DNA of 26,121 bases from Zygnema cylindricum (Eukaryota; Streptophyta; Zygnematophyceae; Zygnematales; Zygnemataceae): NCBI GenBank assembly GCA_037447655.1, contig JBBHKE010001417.1:1-26121 (forward strand). The letters are read 5' to 3'. Positions 20,001-26,121 of this stretch are shown here, piece after piece; the stretch's first letter is position 1, and each line of letters starts with the position of its first letter. The notes under the pieces are model-generated. The model searched no databases, was not told the DNA's origin, and saw nothing but the letters and a program-made list of their open reading frames with translations. The position numbers were made by a program, and so were the translations under genes.

Positions 20001-23000
20001 AATTGGATCCGGATTTGTACTGTCAGCATGGAAATGGAGAGGAATAATCAATCCAGGATGGACGTTTTCTGTGCATCTTTTTTACTGAAGTGGTACTTGT
20101 GGTCTTAGAAGGCTGACATTTATGCCAGGCTATATAAGCTGCTCGTATTTTTTCCTATGGTTCTCTTTTCAGGCTGTTCCTGAAGAGCTGAAGGAACGTC
20201 TTGGCGTGAGTGAAGATTTTGCCTCATCGCCTCGTTTTGCCTCCTCCTATGCAGACCCATCTCATATAACTTTCAAACCGCTTCCAGACAAATTGTAAGC
20301 TCTTGTTCTATCTCCTCCACTGCCCATCGTTATAGGAATTATCAGTGTTAGAGCGAAACTAGTACGAATAAATACTAGTTTAGTTCAAAGTGACGTGGTT
20401 GATTTAAGTGCACTCATTTAAATTGTGTTATTACCACTTTTTTATGAATATCAGCCAACAGAAGTGGCAACCGATTTTTTGTTATTAACACTAGTAGCGA
20501 TGGGCGCAGTACAGTATGAGGCTTTGAAATGTTTGGCTTTTCCACTTCACACTCGTATTTTTGGCTTTTTGACCCCAATCGCAGCATTGTGTCCATCAAA
20601 ATCCAAATTAAATGAACACGGAGCTGGTTGTTTTTCTACTCCAATGGGAACTTTCCTTTTTTTTTTTTTTGGAAGTTGTAGTGGGTGATAGTTTTGTGGA
20701 AATTTGGGTGGAGTGGATAGAGTACCCAGGAGCCAGAGCTGGCATCTGGAGGATCGAGCTCGAATTGAACCTGGGTAATGCTAGTCTGACTTTGTCTGAT
20801 CAGTAAAGTCATTATTTGCTGGTGCGTAACTGGAATTGACACAAAAAATGGTTCTATGTTTGTCCATTTTTTTCTGTGACACAACCAGTGGTAGTGATAT
20901 GAAGGTATTCGGTCACAAGAGCAGCTGATTGCTGATTTTTTTTGCATTGGTGGACTGTCGTATTTGATATTCCTGATTGGGATATAAGTCGAGGAAACTA
21001 GATTTATTGTTGAGACGCAGATAACATTCCCCACCTTCAGATAAAACTTTTGACGGTCCTTTTGTATTCATAGACCCGTTTTTTTCGGATAAGTGGTCTG
21101 TCTCTTCTGTGGGTTTTGTTGATCTTTGTCCTGTAAAACCTCAGTTTATGATATAAACAGATTCGTAAGCGCTCTAAATGCACTTAAAACTGGGAAGTAC
21201 ACGGTGAATCGTTATTAGAGTAAAGAATCTGTTAGCGTGGTTTTAATCAATTCTCATTTAGCTCTGAATGACGTGGTTGTTCTTGCAGTGTTTAAAGAAC
21301 AAACGTTAAGAAGAAAACTGTTATTGTTATCAGCGTTATTTTTTGGTCAGAATAAAACCTTCACCAAATCAGTGCTCTTTACTCTAGTAACGATTCACGG
21401 TGTAGACTACTGATGGAATCGTGGGATGTTAACTTTTGTTTCTTTTTTGCTGGGCTCTTTGACAGTCGGGGGGGGGAACAGACGAATGGTGACAGTGGTC
21501 AAGAGGTAAAGGAAGGTGGAGGGCCAAGAAGTAAAGCTGATCCATTGGATCAACCCTCCTCTCCACCGTCCTTTGCAGAGGCCGTGAGTCTCCATTCCAT
21601 TTCTATGTCAAAAAATGATGTGAAACCATTTTTTTCTCCATGCTCTCCATTCTCTGCAATCCTCTAAAATTGAAGATCCGCCCTTTCTTGAAAAGGGTTG
21701 ATTGTCAATGGAATCATCGTTACTGAAGCAAATTATGTGGTTAAAAGGTATGTGTTTATTTATGAACCCTCTGAATCTAGTCATATTTCGACAAGTGAAT
21801 GTACATTTATGTGAGTAAATGTGCAGTTTTATCTATATAAAAACCGCAAAGTACTCACAGAAATCCATGTTTTCTCATAATACCTTTGGTAAATTCTTAT
21901 AATGTCCTGTAGTTTTAATCGAATATTTAGCCTATCAGAAACCTTGGTAATGCAAAAAAAACTAGTTGTATCTCGGTCAAGCGTCAGTTTTCAAGTATTT
22001 TTTGTGAAATTGAGACTGACTTCTGGTTAGTTTGGAACTCCATCGAGAATTTATTTTCTAATTTTTAATACTTAGTAGCCGCAAATTATCCTAGGATAAT
22101 TAACGTTTACAACCACTATTCAGTTGAAAATTAACCTGTCGTGTTCGATATGGGTTGTTGCCCAACCTACCCAAGATGAACTCTTTTGGAGTGATAAACC
22201 AAGTCATCGTTACATCCGTGATTTTTTACGCATAATTTAGTGGATACTGTTTACCCACCTTCGGATAAAAAAAAACATCTAAAACTTTAGATATTTTTGG
22301 TTTTTGGGTACAGGGCTTAGGGACACGTGTGGCCGAGCAACTCCAAGCTATTACCGACCGTCTCGATGAGCTCATGTCAAGACTTCATGCAGTAGAAATG
22401 CGTCTTCCCGAGAAGGGGGGAGGAGGAGGAGGAGGCGGAGGAGGAGGAGGAGGGGTGGGAGGAGCGATGACCTCTGCTTTTCGTGGAACCGAGTCTCAAT
22501 TGACCAATGGATATCCTTCTGTTTGTCAACCGACAGCTGGCTCGTCAGGAAGTCAAAGCGTTCTTAACGCAAATAACATGTTCAGTTTAAACGGAGGAGG
22601 TGGATTACAGAACGGAACTAGTAACGGTGTCTACAGTAGTCATGGAAATGGAGTTGCTATACCAGATGCCTCATTAATGGCTGACGAATTGCGGCAATTA
22701 TTGAGGGGACAGCGACATCTGACAACACAGGTATGGATAATATCTTTTTTTTATAATGTCTCCCGAATTATTTTCATGTGCGAGAGGTAGAGAAAGAAAC
22801 GTCATGGTCTTTTCTAATTCTTCACTTTTTTCTACTTTCTTTTTCTCTTTACTGTTTTTCTTTACTTTTTCGCTAAAATTTTGCCTCGGAGCTTGACATG
22901 TTGTGATTGCTTAACAATAATATCTCTTTGATGCTTTCTTGTATCTTTGTACTGCAGTTAGAGAAGGCGCAACTTCATTGTCTAACCCTTTACTTTTCTC

Positions 23001-23252
23001 TTCTTCTTTTCTTCTTCCTTTTCCTTTTTCCTTCAAATTTTGCCTCGACAGCTCGATATGTTGGGAGGTTTGATCCGAGATAGTTCGATCAACTCCACCT
23101 CTTTGTACCGCAGCCAATCAGAACGCAGCTGGAGAGAAACTCTCCTTAGTAACATGAAAACGGGACATACCGGACTCGCTACAGTTGCTGTCGCAGGATT
23201 GGTCGGGACTCTCGCCGTTGGGACGGCCGTCGCTTTAAGGATCCATAAGTAA
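13342..23252 (+). CDS. TTM1/TTM2-like P-loop kinase-CYTH protein, 12 coding exons
   Basis: Joining 13342-13548, 16115-16271 (or 14681-14837), 16597-16711, 17637-17832, 18240-18353, 18724-18897, 19192-19392, 19678-19800, 20173-20294, 21466-21583, 22314-22730 and 23052-23252 gives 2145 nt (714 residues plus stop), with all junctions GT-AG and phase-consistent. Order: basic N-terminus; uridine-kinase-like P-loop domain (Walker A GPSGAGKT, residues 81-88; ISMDNYND; IIEGIYALS-type strand; DLRVSVTGGVHFDLVKRV); CYTH/triphosphate-tunnel domain (EETYDIYLLPPGED, SYLRMRNRDG, PRITFEV); a low-complexity linker; a coiled coil (510-540); a C-terminal membrane segment (689-710). Arabidopsis TTM1/TTM2 share this layout, act as pyrophosphatases, sit on the mitochondrial outer membrane and influence senescence and immunity; those roles are from the family. 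The start is chosen because MASSL...GLLKNQVHLVKR aligns with plant N-termini and ATGGC is a good context. Confidence 0.95.
13590..14273. repeat. CT-rich polypyrimidine array in intron 1
   Basis: It starts as (TCCC)n, then CTCTCTCC-type units for about 600 bases, almost without purines on +. Long Ser/Leu/Pro (+) and Arg/Glu (-) open frames are artefacts. It lies entirely between the exon 1 donor and the first P-loop exon, and could act as a very long polypyrimidine tract or form triplex DNA; both are inference. Confidence 0.97.
14270..14911 (+). repeat. Duplicated block copy A, includes P-loop exon 2a
   Basis: Nearly identical to 15707-16345, from CCTCAAATTT to ATCACTATGTT. About a dozen single-base differences over 640 bp. 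It carries part of the upstream intron, exon 2a and the start of the downstream intron. Confidence 0.97.
14681..14837 (+). CDS. TTM gene exon 2a (P-loop), first copy
   Basis: 157 nt between TTGTGCAG and GTAAGT. It encodes KNDGVVLVGLAGPSGAGKT through DGNYD and enters phase 0, leaves phase 1. It is identical in protein to exon 2b; the only difference is GCC versus GCT for the Ala before the P-loop. Because 157 is not a multiple of three, using both copies in one mRNA shifts the frame. Confidence 0.88.
14951..15097 (+). CDS. ABCG-transporter exon cassette inside the TTM gene
   Basis: 147 nt (49 codons), phase 0 on both sides, preceded by TTTCTTTTTCGACAG and followed by GTAGGG. The translation starts GPSGAGKSTFLSAIGG, continues SGRILINGREDSVQSYRHIT and ends GFVPQ. 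This is the Walker A region up to the Q-loop of plant half-size ABCG transporters of the ABCG24/28 type, unrelated to the TTM fold apart from the P-loop. The rest of an ABC domain is absent. Spliced after exon 1 and before exon 2b it would keep the frame; after exon 2a it would not. Whether it is ever included in mRNA is unknown. Confidence 0.85.
15099..15366. repeat. Two GA-rich arrays around an ABCG-derived fragment
   Basis: Purine arrays at about 15099-15128 and 15238-15366 alternate with the diverged ABCG fragments, giving a fragment-GA-fragment-GA-fragment pattern. Confidence 0.85.
15156..15209 (+). pseudogene. Diverged ABCG fragment 2
   Basis: One frame reads VIIINGGEDSVELYRHIT, matching RILINGREDSVQSYRHIT of the cassette at 14951-15097. 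Many of the nucleotide differences are synonymous third-position changes (GAG/GAA, TCC/TCT, CGC/CGT, ATC/ATT, ACC/ACA), so it probably came from another working ABCG paralogue rather than decaying in place. No P-loop and no clear splice sites. Confidence 0.65.
15388..15408 (+). pseudogene. Short ABCG fragment 3
   Basis: Reads LILINGG, the LILING motif typical of ABCG nucleotide-binding domains, then diverges. It is preceded by TCTTATCCAAGTCTTGTC, which resembles the lead-in to fragment 2 (CCTTGTCTAAGTACCGTC). Confidence 0.45.
15553..15710. repeat. CT-rich array preceding the second block copy
   Basis: CTCTCT/CTTTCT array of about 160 bases directly before copy B, matching the position of the CT array before copy A. 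Confidence 0.92.
15707..16345 (+). repeat. Duplicated block copy B, includes P-loop exon 2b
   Basis: Second copy of 14270-14911. The copies part after ATCACTATGTT: copy A continues into the ABCG cassette region, copy B into the ordinary intron leading to exon 3. Confidence 0.97.
16115..16271 (+). CDS. TTM gene exon 2b (P-loop), second copy
   Basis: Same protein as exon 2a, with intact CAG acceptor and GTAAGT donor, and nearer to exon 3. An open frame runs through it from 15962 because the upstream intron happens to lack stops there. Either copy completes the gene. Confidence 0.92.
16597..16711 (+). CDS. TTM gene exon 3
   Basis: 115 nt after GTGCAG, completing Asp then PRLTDYDTLMENIEGLRRGE and EVPIYDFKTSTRVGT; ends phase 2 at AAG before GTGAGA. 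This is the DPRLTDYD and IYDFK region of the kinase-like domain. Confidence 0.93.
17637..17832 (+). CDS. TTM gene exon 4
   Basis: Acceptor CTTTTACAG, donor GTATGT. Encodes RVEVPASRVVVIEGIYALSS, then LRPLLDLRVSVTGGVHFDLV and IIHQISET. The acidic EGIYALS strand and the GGVHFDLVKRVLRDI stretch are hallmarks of the TTM1/2 kinase-like part. Confidence 0.94.
18240..18353 (+). CDS. TTM gene exon 5
   Basis: 38 codons, phase 0 at both ends, between TTTTTGCAG and GTAACA. Encodes VYPMYKAFIEPDLQTAHIKI and NKFNPFSGFQNATYILK. Confidence 0.94.
18724..18897 (+). CDS. TTM gene exon 6, start of CYTH domain
   Basis: 58 codons, SGVHLTEDQIRAVL through EETYDIYLLPPGED to YSLMFE; donor GTAAGA. EETYDIY stands where classical CYTH proteins have the EXEXK metal-binding strand, so the lysine-type signature is altered, as in TTM1/2. 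The acceptor is a tandem GAAG-CAG (AG at 18719-18720 and 18722-18723), allowing one optional Gln. Confidence 0.94.
19192..19392 (+). CDS. TTM gene exon 7, CYTH core
   Basis: 67 codons between TTTTTGCAG and GTGACT: EWVTDGPFIISPRITFEVSV, LALGYTMPSILKRISHVF and VKIDKLEQLQRTYVQ. Contributes strands of the triphosphate tunnel. Confidence 0.94.
19678..19800 (+). CDS. TTM gene exon 8
   Basis: 41 codons between AAATTGCAG and GTAGAG: VQGKDRQSVQEIAEKLGM then PRSYIEQIQLERLTAEVQ. It matches the VQGKDR and SYIEQIQLE end of the CYTH domain. Intron 8 happens to stay open for about 160 bases after the donor. Confidence 0.93.
20173..20294 (+). CDS. TTM gene exon 9
   Basis: AVPEELKERLGVSEDFASSP, then RFASSYADPSHITFKPLPDK; acceptor TTTTCAG, donor GTAAGC, ends phase 2. 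Matches the variable linker after the CYTH domain. Confidence 0.88.
20703..20775 (+). repeat. tRNA-like sequence, possible SINE head
   Basis: GGGTGGAGTGGATAGAG resembles a tRNA A-box region and, 50 bases on, GAGCTCGAATTGAACC resembles a B-box/T-arm (GGTTCGAATCC type). Cloverleaf stems do not pair properly, so it is not a working tRNA. A tRNA-derived SINE remnant is the best guess; no poly(A) tail or target duplication was found. Confidence 0.35.
21200..21402. mobile_element. TA-target MITE copy 3 (203 bp) in TTM intron 9
   Basis: Ends CACGGTGAATCGTTATTAGA and (inverted) CACCGTGAATCGTTACTAGA, flanked by TA on both sides (21198-21199, 21403-21404). Same family as the copies at 8111-8309 and 8359-8846. 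It ends 63 bases before the acceptor of exon 10. Confidence 0.92.
21466..21583 (+). CDS. TTM gene exon 10, low-complexity linker
   Basis: Opens TCGGGGGGGGGAACAG; the G9 run is needed at exactly this length to keep frame. Encodes RGGGEQTNGDSGQEVKEGGG, then SKADPLDQPSSPPSFAEA; donor GTGAGT, phase 0. Chosen because phase 2 from exon 9 plus T gives Phe and an open frame to the donor. Sequence is unlike Arabidopsis here. Confidence 0.75.
22314..22730 (+). CDS. TTM gene exon 11, coiled coil and poly-Gly
   Basis: 139 codons between GGTACAG and GTATGG. GLGTRVAEQLQAITDRLDEL and RLHAVEMRL form a coiled coil corresponding to the SEQISSLNERMDEF region of Arabidopsis. Then 13 consecutive Gly (GGA-rich triplets from 22414), a Ser/Asn/Gly-rich stretch and LRQLLRGQRHLTTQ, matching the conserved GQRQ segment. 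Confidence 0.9.
23052..23252 (+). CDS. TTM gene exon 12, C-terminal membrane anchor
   Basis: Acceptor CTCGACAG. LDMLGGLIRDSS continues the conserved QLDNLCNLMRESS stretch. It ends with a hydrophobic segment (GLATVAVAGLVGTLAVGTAV) and the short basic tail ALRIHK, then TAA. A single C-terminal segment fits a tail-anchored protein of the mitochondrial outer membrane, as known for plant TTM1/2. Confidence 0.93.
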   Translation, partial: LDMLGGLIRDSSINSTSLYRSQSERSWRETLLSNMKTGHTGLATVAVAGLVGTLAVGTAVALRIHK

Positions 23253-23345
23253 AAAGGCAAATGAAGGCAAAAAAAGGGGTTTTTTCGAGTTTGAAAGGCA
23301 TAAAAAGGCAAAAAGGCAAAAAAAGGCATAGGAAGGTAAAGAAAG
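23250..23345 (+). repeat. AAAAAGGCA repeat at stop codon and 3' UTR start
   Basis: AAAGGCA/AAAAAGGC units recur about eight times, beginning right at the stop codon. Confidence 0.75.
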
Positions 23346-23599
23346 TCGTCAAAAGAGATGTGTACAAAGTATAGACTTGATGAAGTCAAATCCTAATTCG
23401 AATTCGAGGATCGTTACAATCCGTAATTCCTACAAATTTTGTAGATTTACAAAAAAAAGAAAAAATATATATTGGAGGATTAAAGTGGTACGGAATTTTT
23501 GGATTGGGTTTGATTGACTTTTTTTCACCACTTGTTAATTACAGTCTTTAGATCTTTAGTCCAAAAAGAAGACTTGGTGGTGGTGTGGAGATAGGCCTC

Positions 23600-23712
23600 A
23601 GGGGAGGAGGGAGGAGGGAGGAAGGGAAAGGAGGAAGAGGAGGGAGGAAGGGGAGGGAGGAAGAGGAAAAAGGAAGAGGAGGGAGGAAGAGGGAGGGAGG
23701 AAGAGGAGAGAG
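23600..23712. repeat. GGA/GGAA purine array
   Basis: Imperfect GGGAGGAAGAGGA units on +. The Leu/Ser/Pro frame on minus is an artefact. Confidence 0.9.
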
Positions 23713-24153
23713 TAAAGAAGTGTGAAGATAAGGATGGATAATGAAGCGGTTTCCAGTTTTATGTAGTTGACCTCTATTCCGTGGTCCGTTTGACTTTTGT
23801 AATGTTGGTTTGACCTTATACCACCATTTATGGAACTTTGATTACTCCGTGCTTTTAATTTTAGGTCGATAAAAATGTTGGAGAATATATCCAATGATTA
23901 GGGATTCTTGTAAGCACGGTATAGGTCGCTTTATTTTGGAATTTTGGACAGGTTTGGCAAAAATTGTTTGTGTTTTTTGTCAGTTTCTGTCCAAATGCAA
24001 TCCGTTGTATATCGGTTTTGACAATATTTTTTTGCCGAAAGTTATAGGAAGTTGTAGTAAATAATTGTTGGGACATTGTTTTTAGCAAGGGAGAGAGAGG
24101 AGAGAGAGGGAGGGAGAGTATAACTTAAGAAACCATTTGGAGTTATTGTATAT

Positions 24154-24242
24154 AATAAATGGATTGCGTTGTTTTGTATTCGACTTTGTCTCAATCAATG
24201 GCAGGTGTGTTTCCCTTGTTGTTTTGTAATTGTTTAAATAAA
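24154..24242 (+). terminator. Candidate poly(A) signals of the TTM gene
   Basis: AATAAA at 24154-24159 and 24237-24242, followed by T-rich sequence. They imply a 3' UTR of about 900-1000 bases. A nearer signal cannot be excluded. Confidence 0.4.
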
Positions 24243-24249
24243 GACCTAA

Positions 24250-25330
24250 TTTCTAGTCTTGCATACGAAATTTTGTCGTTTTGTGATGATGTCAAAATGT
24301 TTCAATGATATGGATATTTACCGGGTGGAAAGTCGGTTCGGTGGACCGGTACACCATACTTCTTTTTTACTTCAGTGTTTTAGTAATGCCGTGATTGATT
24401 GTGTATTATATTATTTTTTCTGTATTATATTATTTACAGCATTCCTGGTCCTTTCACTGTTTGTTCCTGTTCCATATACCGATTTGTCTTCGTGATGGAC
24501 AAAAATACTTTTTGAGATGTTATTATGATCATGGTGATGGTGATACAGCTTTTTTCTTTTCCTAAATGCATTATAGAAGCTGGATGTGTATACAGCCATA
24601 CAGATGTCGATGCTATTTCTGAAAAGAAAGCTCGAATAGTTGCTTGGGAGTGGCTTTACCATCAGAGTTTGAAAGACATATGGAACTGTGAGGATTTTTA
24701 TGTTGTTTGGTCCTCGATCTGTTCAAGCAAAAGTTTAATGTATTGGCGGAAAACTTAAGACTCGGGGTGAATATCAAATAGAGCCTATGAAGCATCTGGA
24801 TTATTTAAGGATTTTAATTTGTATCGCTGGCCCTTATTGCTTTCTTTCTCGTGATATGATGCTGCACGTGTCAGCAGTAGGAAATTTCATTGTCAAGCTC
24901 CAAACATCAGGGTAGGCAAATAAAGAAAAAAACATATTACACAAGCACATCTCGACTACCACAGTATTACTGTACCATGTAAAAACATCTTTTTTGACGT
25001 CTATTTTTCATTTCATGAGATACTCGCATGAGCTCCTCACTGTCAGTTGCTTTTCAGAACCTTTTGTTATTCTCACTCCCCACACTTTGAAATATACTGC
25101 AATCATAAAAATTCAAATCAATGGAAGAAGTAATATGCCAAACTGTCCAAATCAACATCTATACCCTCGAAAAAAACGGGACCAAAATTTTCTGGTCAAG
25201 TCTCTGATTCATATGGGCACTAATAACAATTGGTGTTCAAAATAAAAGAATTTGGAAGACAGAGTTTTGGTCATTTCCATACGATAAATAGAATGCTTCC
25301 AAAATGAGCATCTCCTTCAAAATATATTAA
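24250..25330. other. Intergenic region between converging genes
   Basis: AT-rich, with short unrecognised open frames on both strands. No exon, RNA gene or repeat was noted. Confidence 0.5.
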
Positions 25331-25333
25331 ATA

Positions 25334-25339
25334 TTTATT
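25334..25339 (-). terminator. Candidate poly(A) signal of the HIPL-like gene
   Basis: TTTATT on + (AATAAA on minus), about 190 bases beyond the HIPL stop codon. Confidence 0.35.
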
Positions 25340-25528
25340 GGTGAATCTAAAAATAGGAACTGGGGAGAGAATAAACGAATCTAAAAAGATCAAAAAACGT
25401 AAAATCCACCAATAAAAAAACAGTTCTCTGTGAAAGAACTCATGCTAAATAAAAGATCTTCACCAAAACTTATATAATGATTTTACATAAAACTGTTGAT
25501 AGTTATGGAAATTTACATCACTACTTTC

Positions 25529-26121
25529 CTAAAGATCTTGAGAATGGGGTCGAGAGTACACTCGGCGAATACCCTTTGAATTATAACTCTCGTCATCCTC
25601 GCCGGTTTCCGACTCGTAGTACTCCGATGGTAACCTTCCCATTCTTTGCTCGTACTCGAGTGGATCTTCCTCCTGTTGAATGATGGGAAGGACTTCCACC
25701 AGTTTTCGAGGATTGTATCGGAAATATCCCATTAAGCAACATCCTAAAATGGCAAAAGCCCACACAGCCGCAACTCCACCGAAGATCAACAATGTTTCTA
25801 GGGTTTTAGGGTCTTCTTCCTCCAACGGTCTAGATGGTTCGGGCGATGTTGCAAGTTCTGTTTCATTCAACGGACTTTCCGTAGGACCCATGTCTGGATT
25901 CAGTTCCAAAGCACTCGGTCCTAAGGCAGCCGCGGTAGGAGGAGGACTAGGAGGAGTAGGAGGAGAGGGAGGACTAGGAGAGAGAGAAGAACCAGCCGGA
26001 GACGGTATTGCTTGTGTACAAGTTAAACCGCAACGGGACGGGGCAGCCATTCTAAAAATTCCGTTCGAACTGAGAACGTACAACGTTCCACTGTTGTCTT
26101 CACCCCAACCGACAACTTGCA
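25529..26121 (-). CDS. HIPL (HHIP-like) protein, C-terminal part, cut by window edge
   Basis: The minus-strand frame is open from the window edge to TAG (25529-25531), about 196 residues. The first 30 read GWGEDNSGTLYVLSSNGIFR then APSRCGLTC, the conserved end of plant HIPL proteins (GFGEDN...YVL-S-GIYR...PSRCN), whose main domain is a glucose/sorbosone dehydrogenase-like beta-propeller. A Pro/Ser-rich stalk with SPPSPPTPPSPPP follows, then an acidic stretch with an N-glycosylation site (NET), a membrane segment (LLIFGGVAAVWAFAILGCCL) and a charged cytoplasmic tail of about 75 residues containing GEDDESYNSKGIRRVYSR. Plant HIPLs commonly end in a GPI-anchor signal, so the long tail is unusual. 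The Met in FRMAAPS is internal, not a start. Catalytic function is not shown for the family. Confidence 0.85.
   Translation of the reverse strand, partial: QVVGWGEDNSGTLYVLSSNGIFRMAAPSRCGLTCTQAIPSPAGSSLSPSPPSPPTPPSPPPTAAALGPSALELNPDMGPTESPLNETELATSPEPSRPLEEEDPKTLETLLIFGGVAAVWAFAILGCCLMGYFRYNPRKLVEVLPIIQQEEDPLEYEQRMGRLPSEYYESETGEDDESYNSKGIRRVYSRPHSQDL

Larger units (their letters stand above)
20295..21465 (+). other. Intron 9 of the TTM gene, with MITE and tRNA-like insert
   Basis: Longest intron of the 3' half. It holds a T15 run (near 20660), a tRNA-like stretch (20703-20775) and MITE copy 3 (21200-21402). No exon-like sequence was found inside. Confidence 0.7.
23253..24250 (+). other. Probable 3' UTR and downstream region of the TTM gene
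   Basis: It starts with an A-rich array of AAAAAGGCA units (23250-23345), then a GGA array (23600-23712) and a GA tract (24089-24119). Two AATAAA signals occur at 24154-24159 and 24237-24242. No other gene was seen. Confidence 0.5.

Noticed and set aside
1-26121. CRISPR arrays, operons, Shine-Dalgarno sites, phage or insertion sequences
   Set aside because: The genes are spliced plant genes; no regularly spaced repeats or bacterial features are present.

Overview
This window is nuclear DNA of a streptophyte, meaning a land plant or a close green-algal relative. Three lines of evidence support this. (i) A split gene on the + strand matches, exon by exon, the plant TTM1/TTM2 proteins (uridine-kinase-like P-loop domain + CYTH domain + tail anchor). 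(ii) A minus-strand locus carries a plant-type DDA1 motif followed by a SAP-like exon. (iii) The right edge holds the 3' end of a HIPL (hedgehog-interacting-protein-like) gene. Introns are GT-AG and long, intergenic DNA is AT-rich, and GA/CT arrays are very abundant. I cannot name the species.

Layout. 1-2400: AT-rich intergenic DNA with no gene I recognise, a 22-bp palindrome and scattered CAATTGGAA motifs. 2440-2850: decayed, repetitive coding-like sequence on the minus strand. 2887-3000 and 5521-5799: GA/poly-G arrays. 4166-6191 (minus): pieces of a DDA1/SAP-type gene (exons at 6146-6191, about 5203-5364 and 4166-4269) with an apparent one-base frameshift in an A8 run. 6985-11407: a nest of transposons. 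Three long-inverted-repeat (foldback-like) elements of one family lie side by side. The first contains two TA-target MITEs and the third contains a hAT-like element with a perfect 8-bp target duplication. The opposite arm of each host element still shows the unoccupied site.

13342-23252 (+): the TTM1/2-like gene, 12 coding exons, 714 codons plus stop, every exon junction phase-checked. Its P-loop exon occurs twice (14681-14837 and 16115-16271) in a roughly 98% identical duplicated block. Between the copies lies a 147-bp exon-like cassette from an ABCG transporter that also encodes a P-loop (GPSGAGKST), with its own splice sites, followed by two diverged ABCG fragments separated by GA arrays. 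The exon phases make the two P-loop exons mutually exclusive, while the ABCG cassette could be added in frame after exon 1. Intron 9 carries a third copy of the TA-target MITE family and a tRNA-like stretch.

25529-26121 (minus): C-terminal part of a HIPL-like protein with a Pro-rich stalk, one membrane segment and an acidic cytoplasmic tail, converging on the TTM gene. The genes do not form an operon. The most unusual feature is the P-loop exon duplication with the captured ABCG exon inside the TTM gene; the best-resolved structure is the nested transposon cluster.
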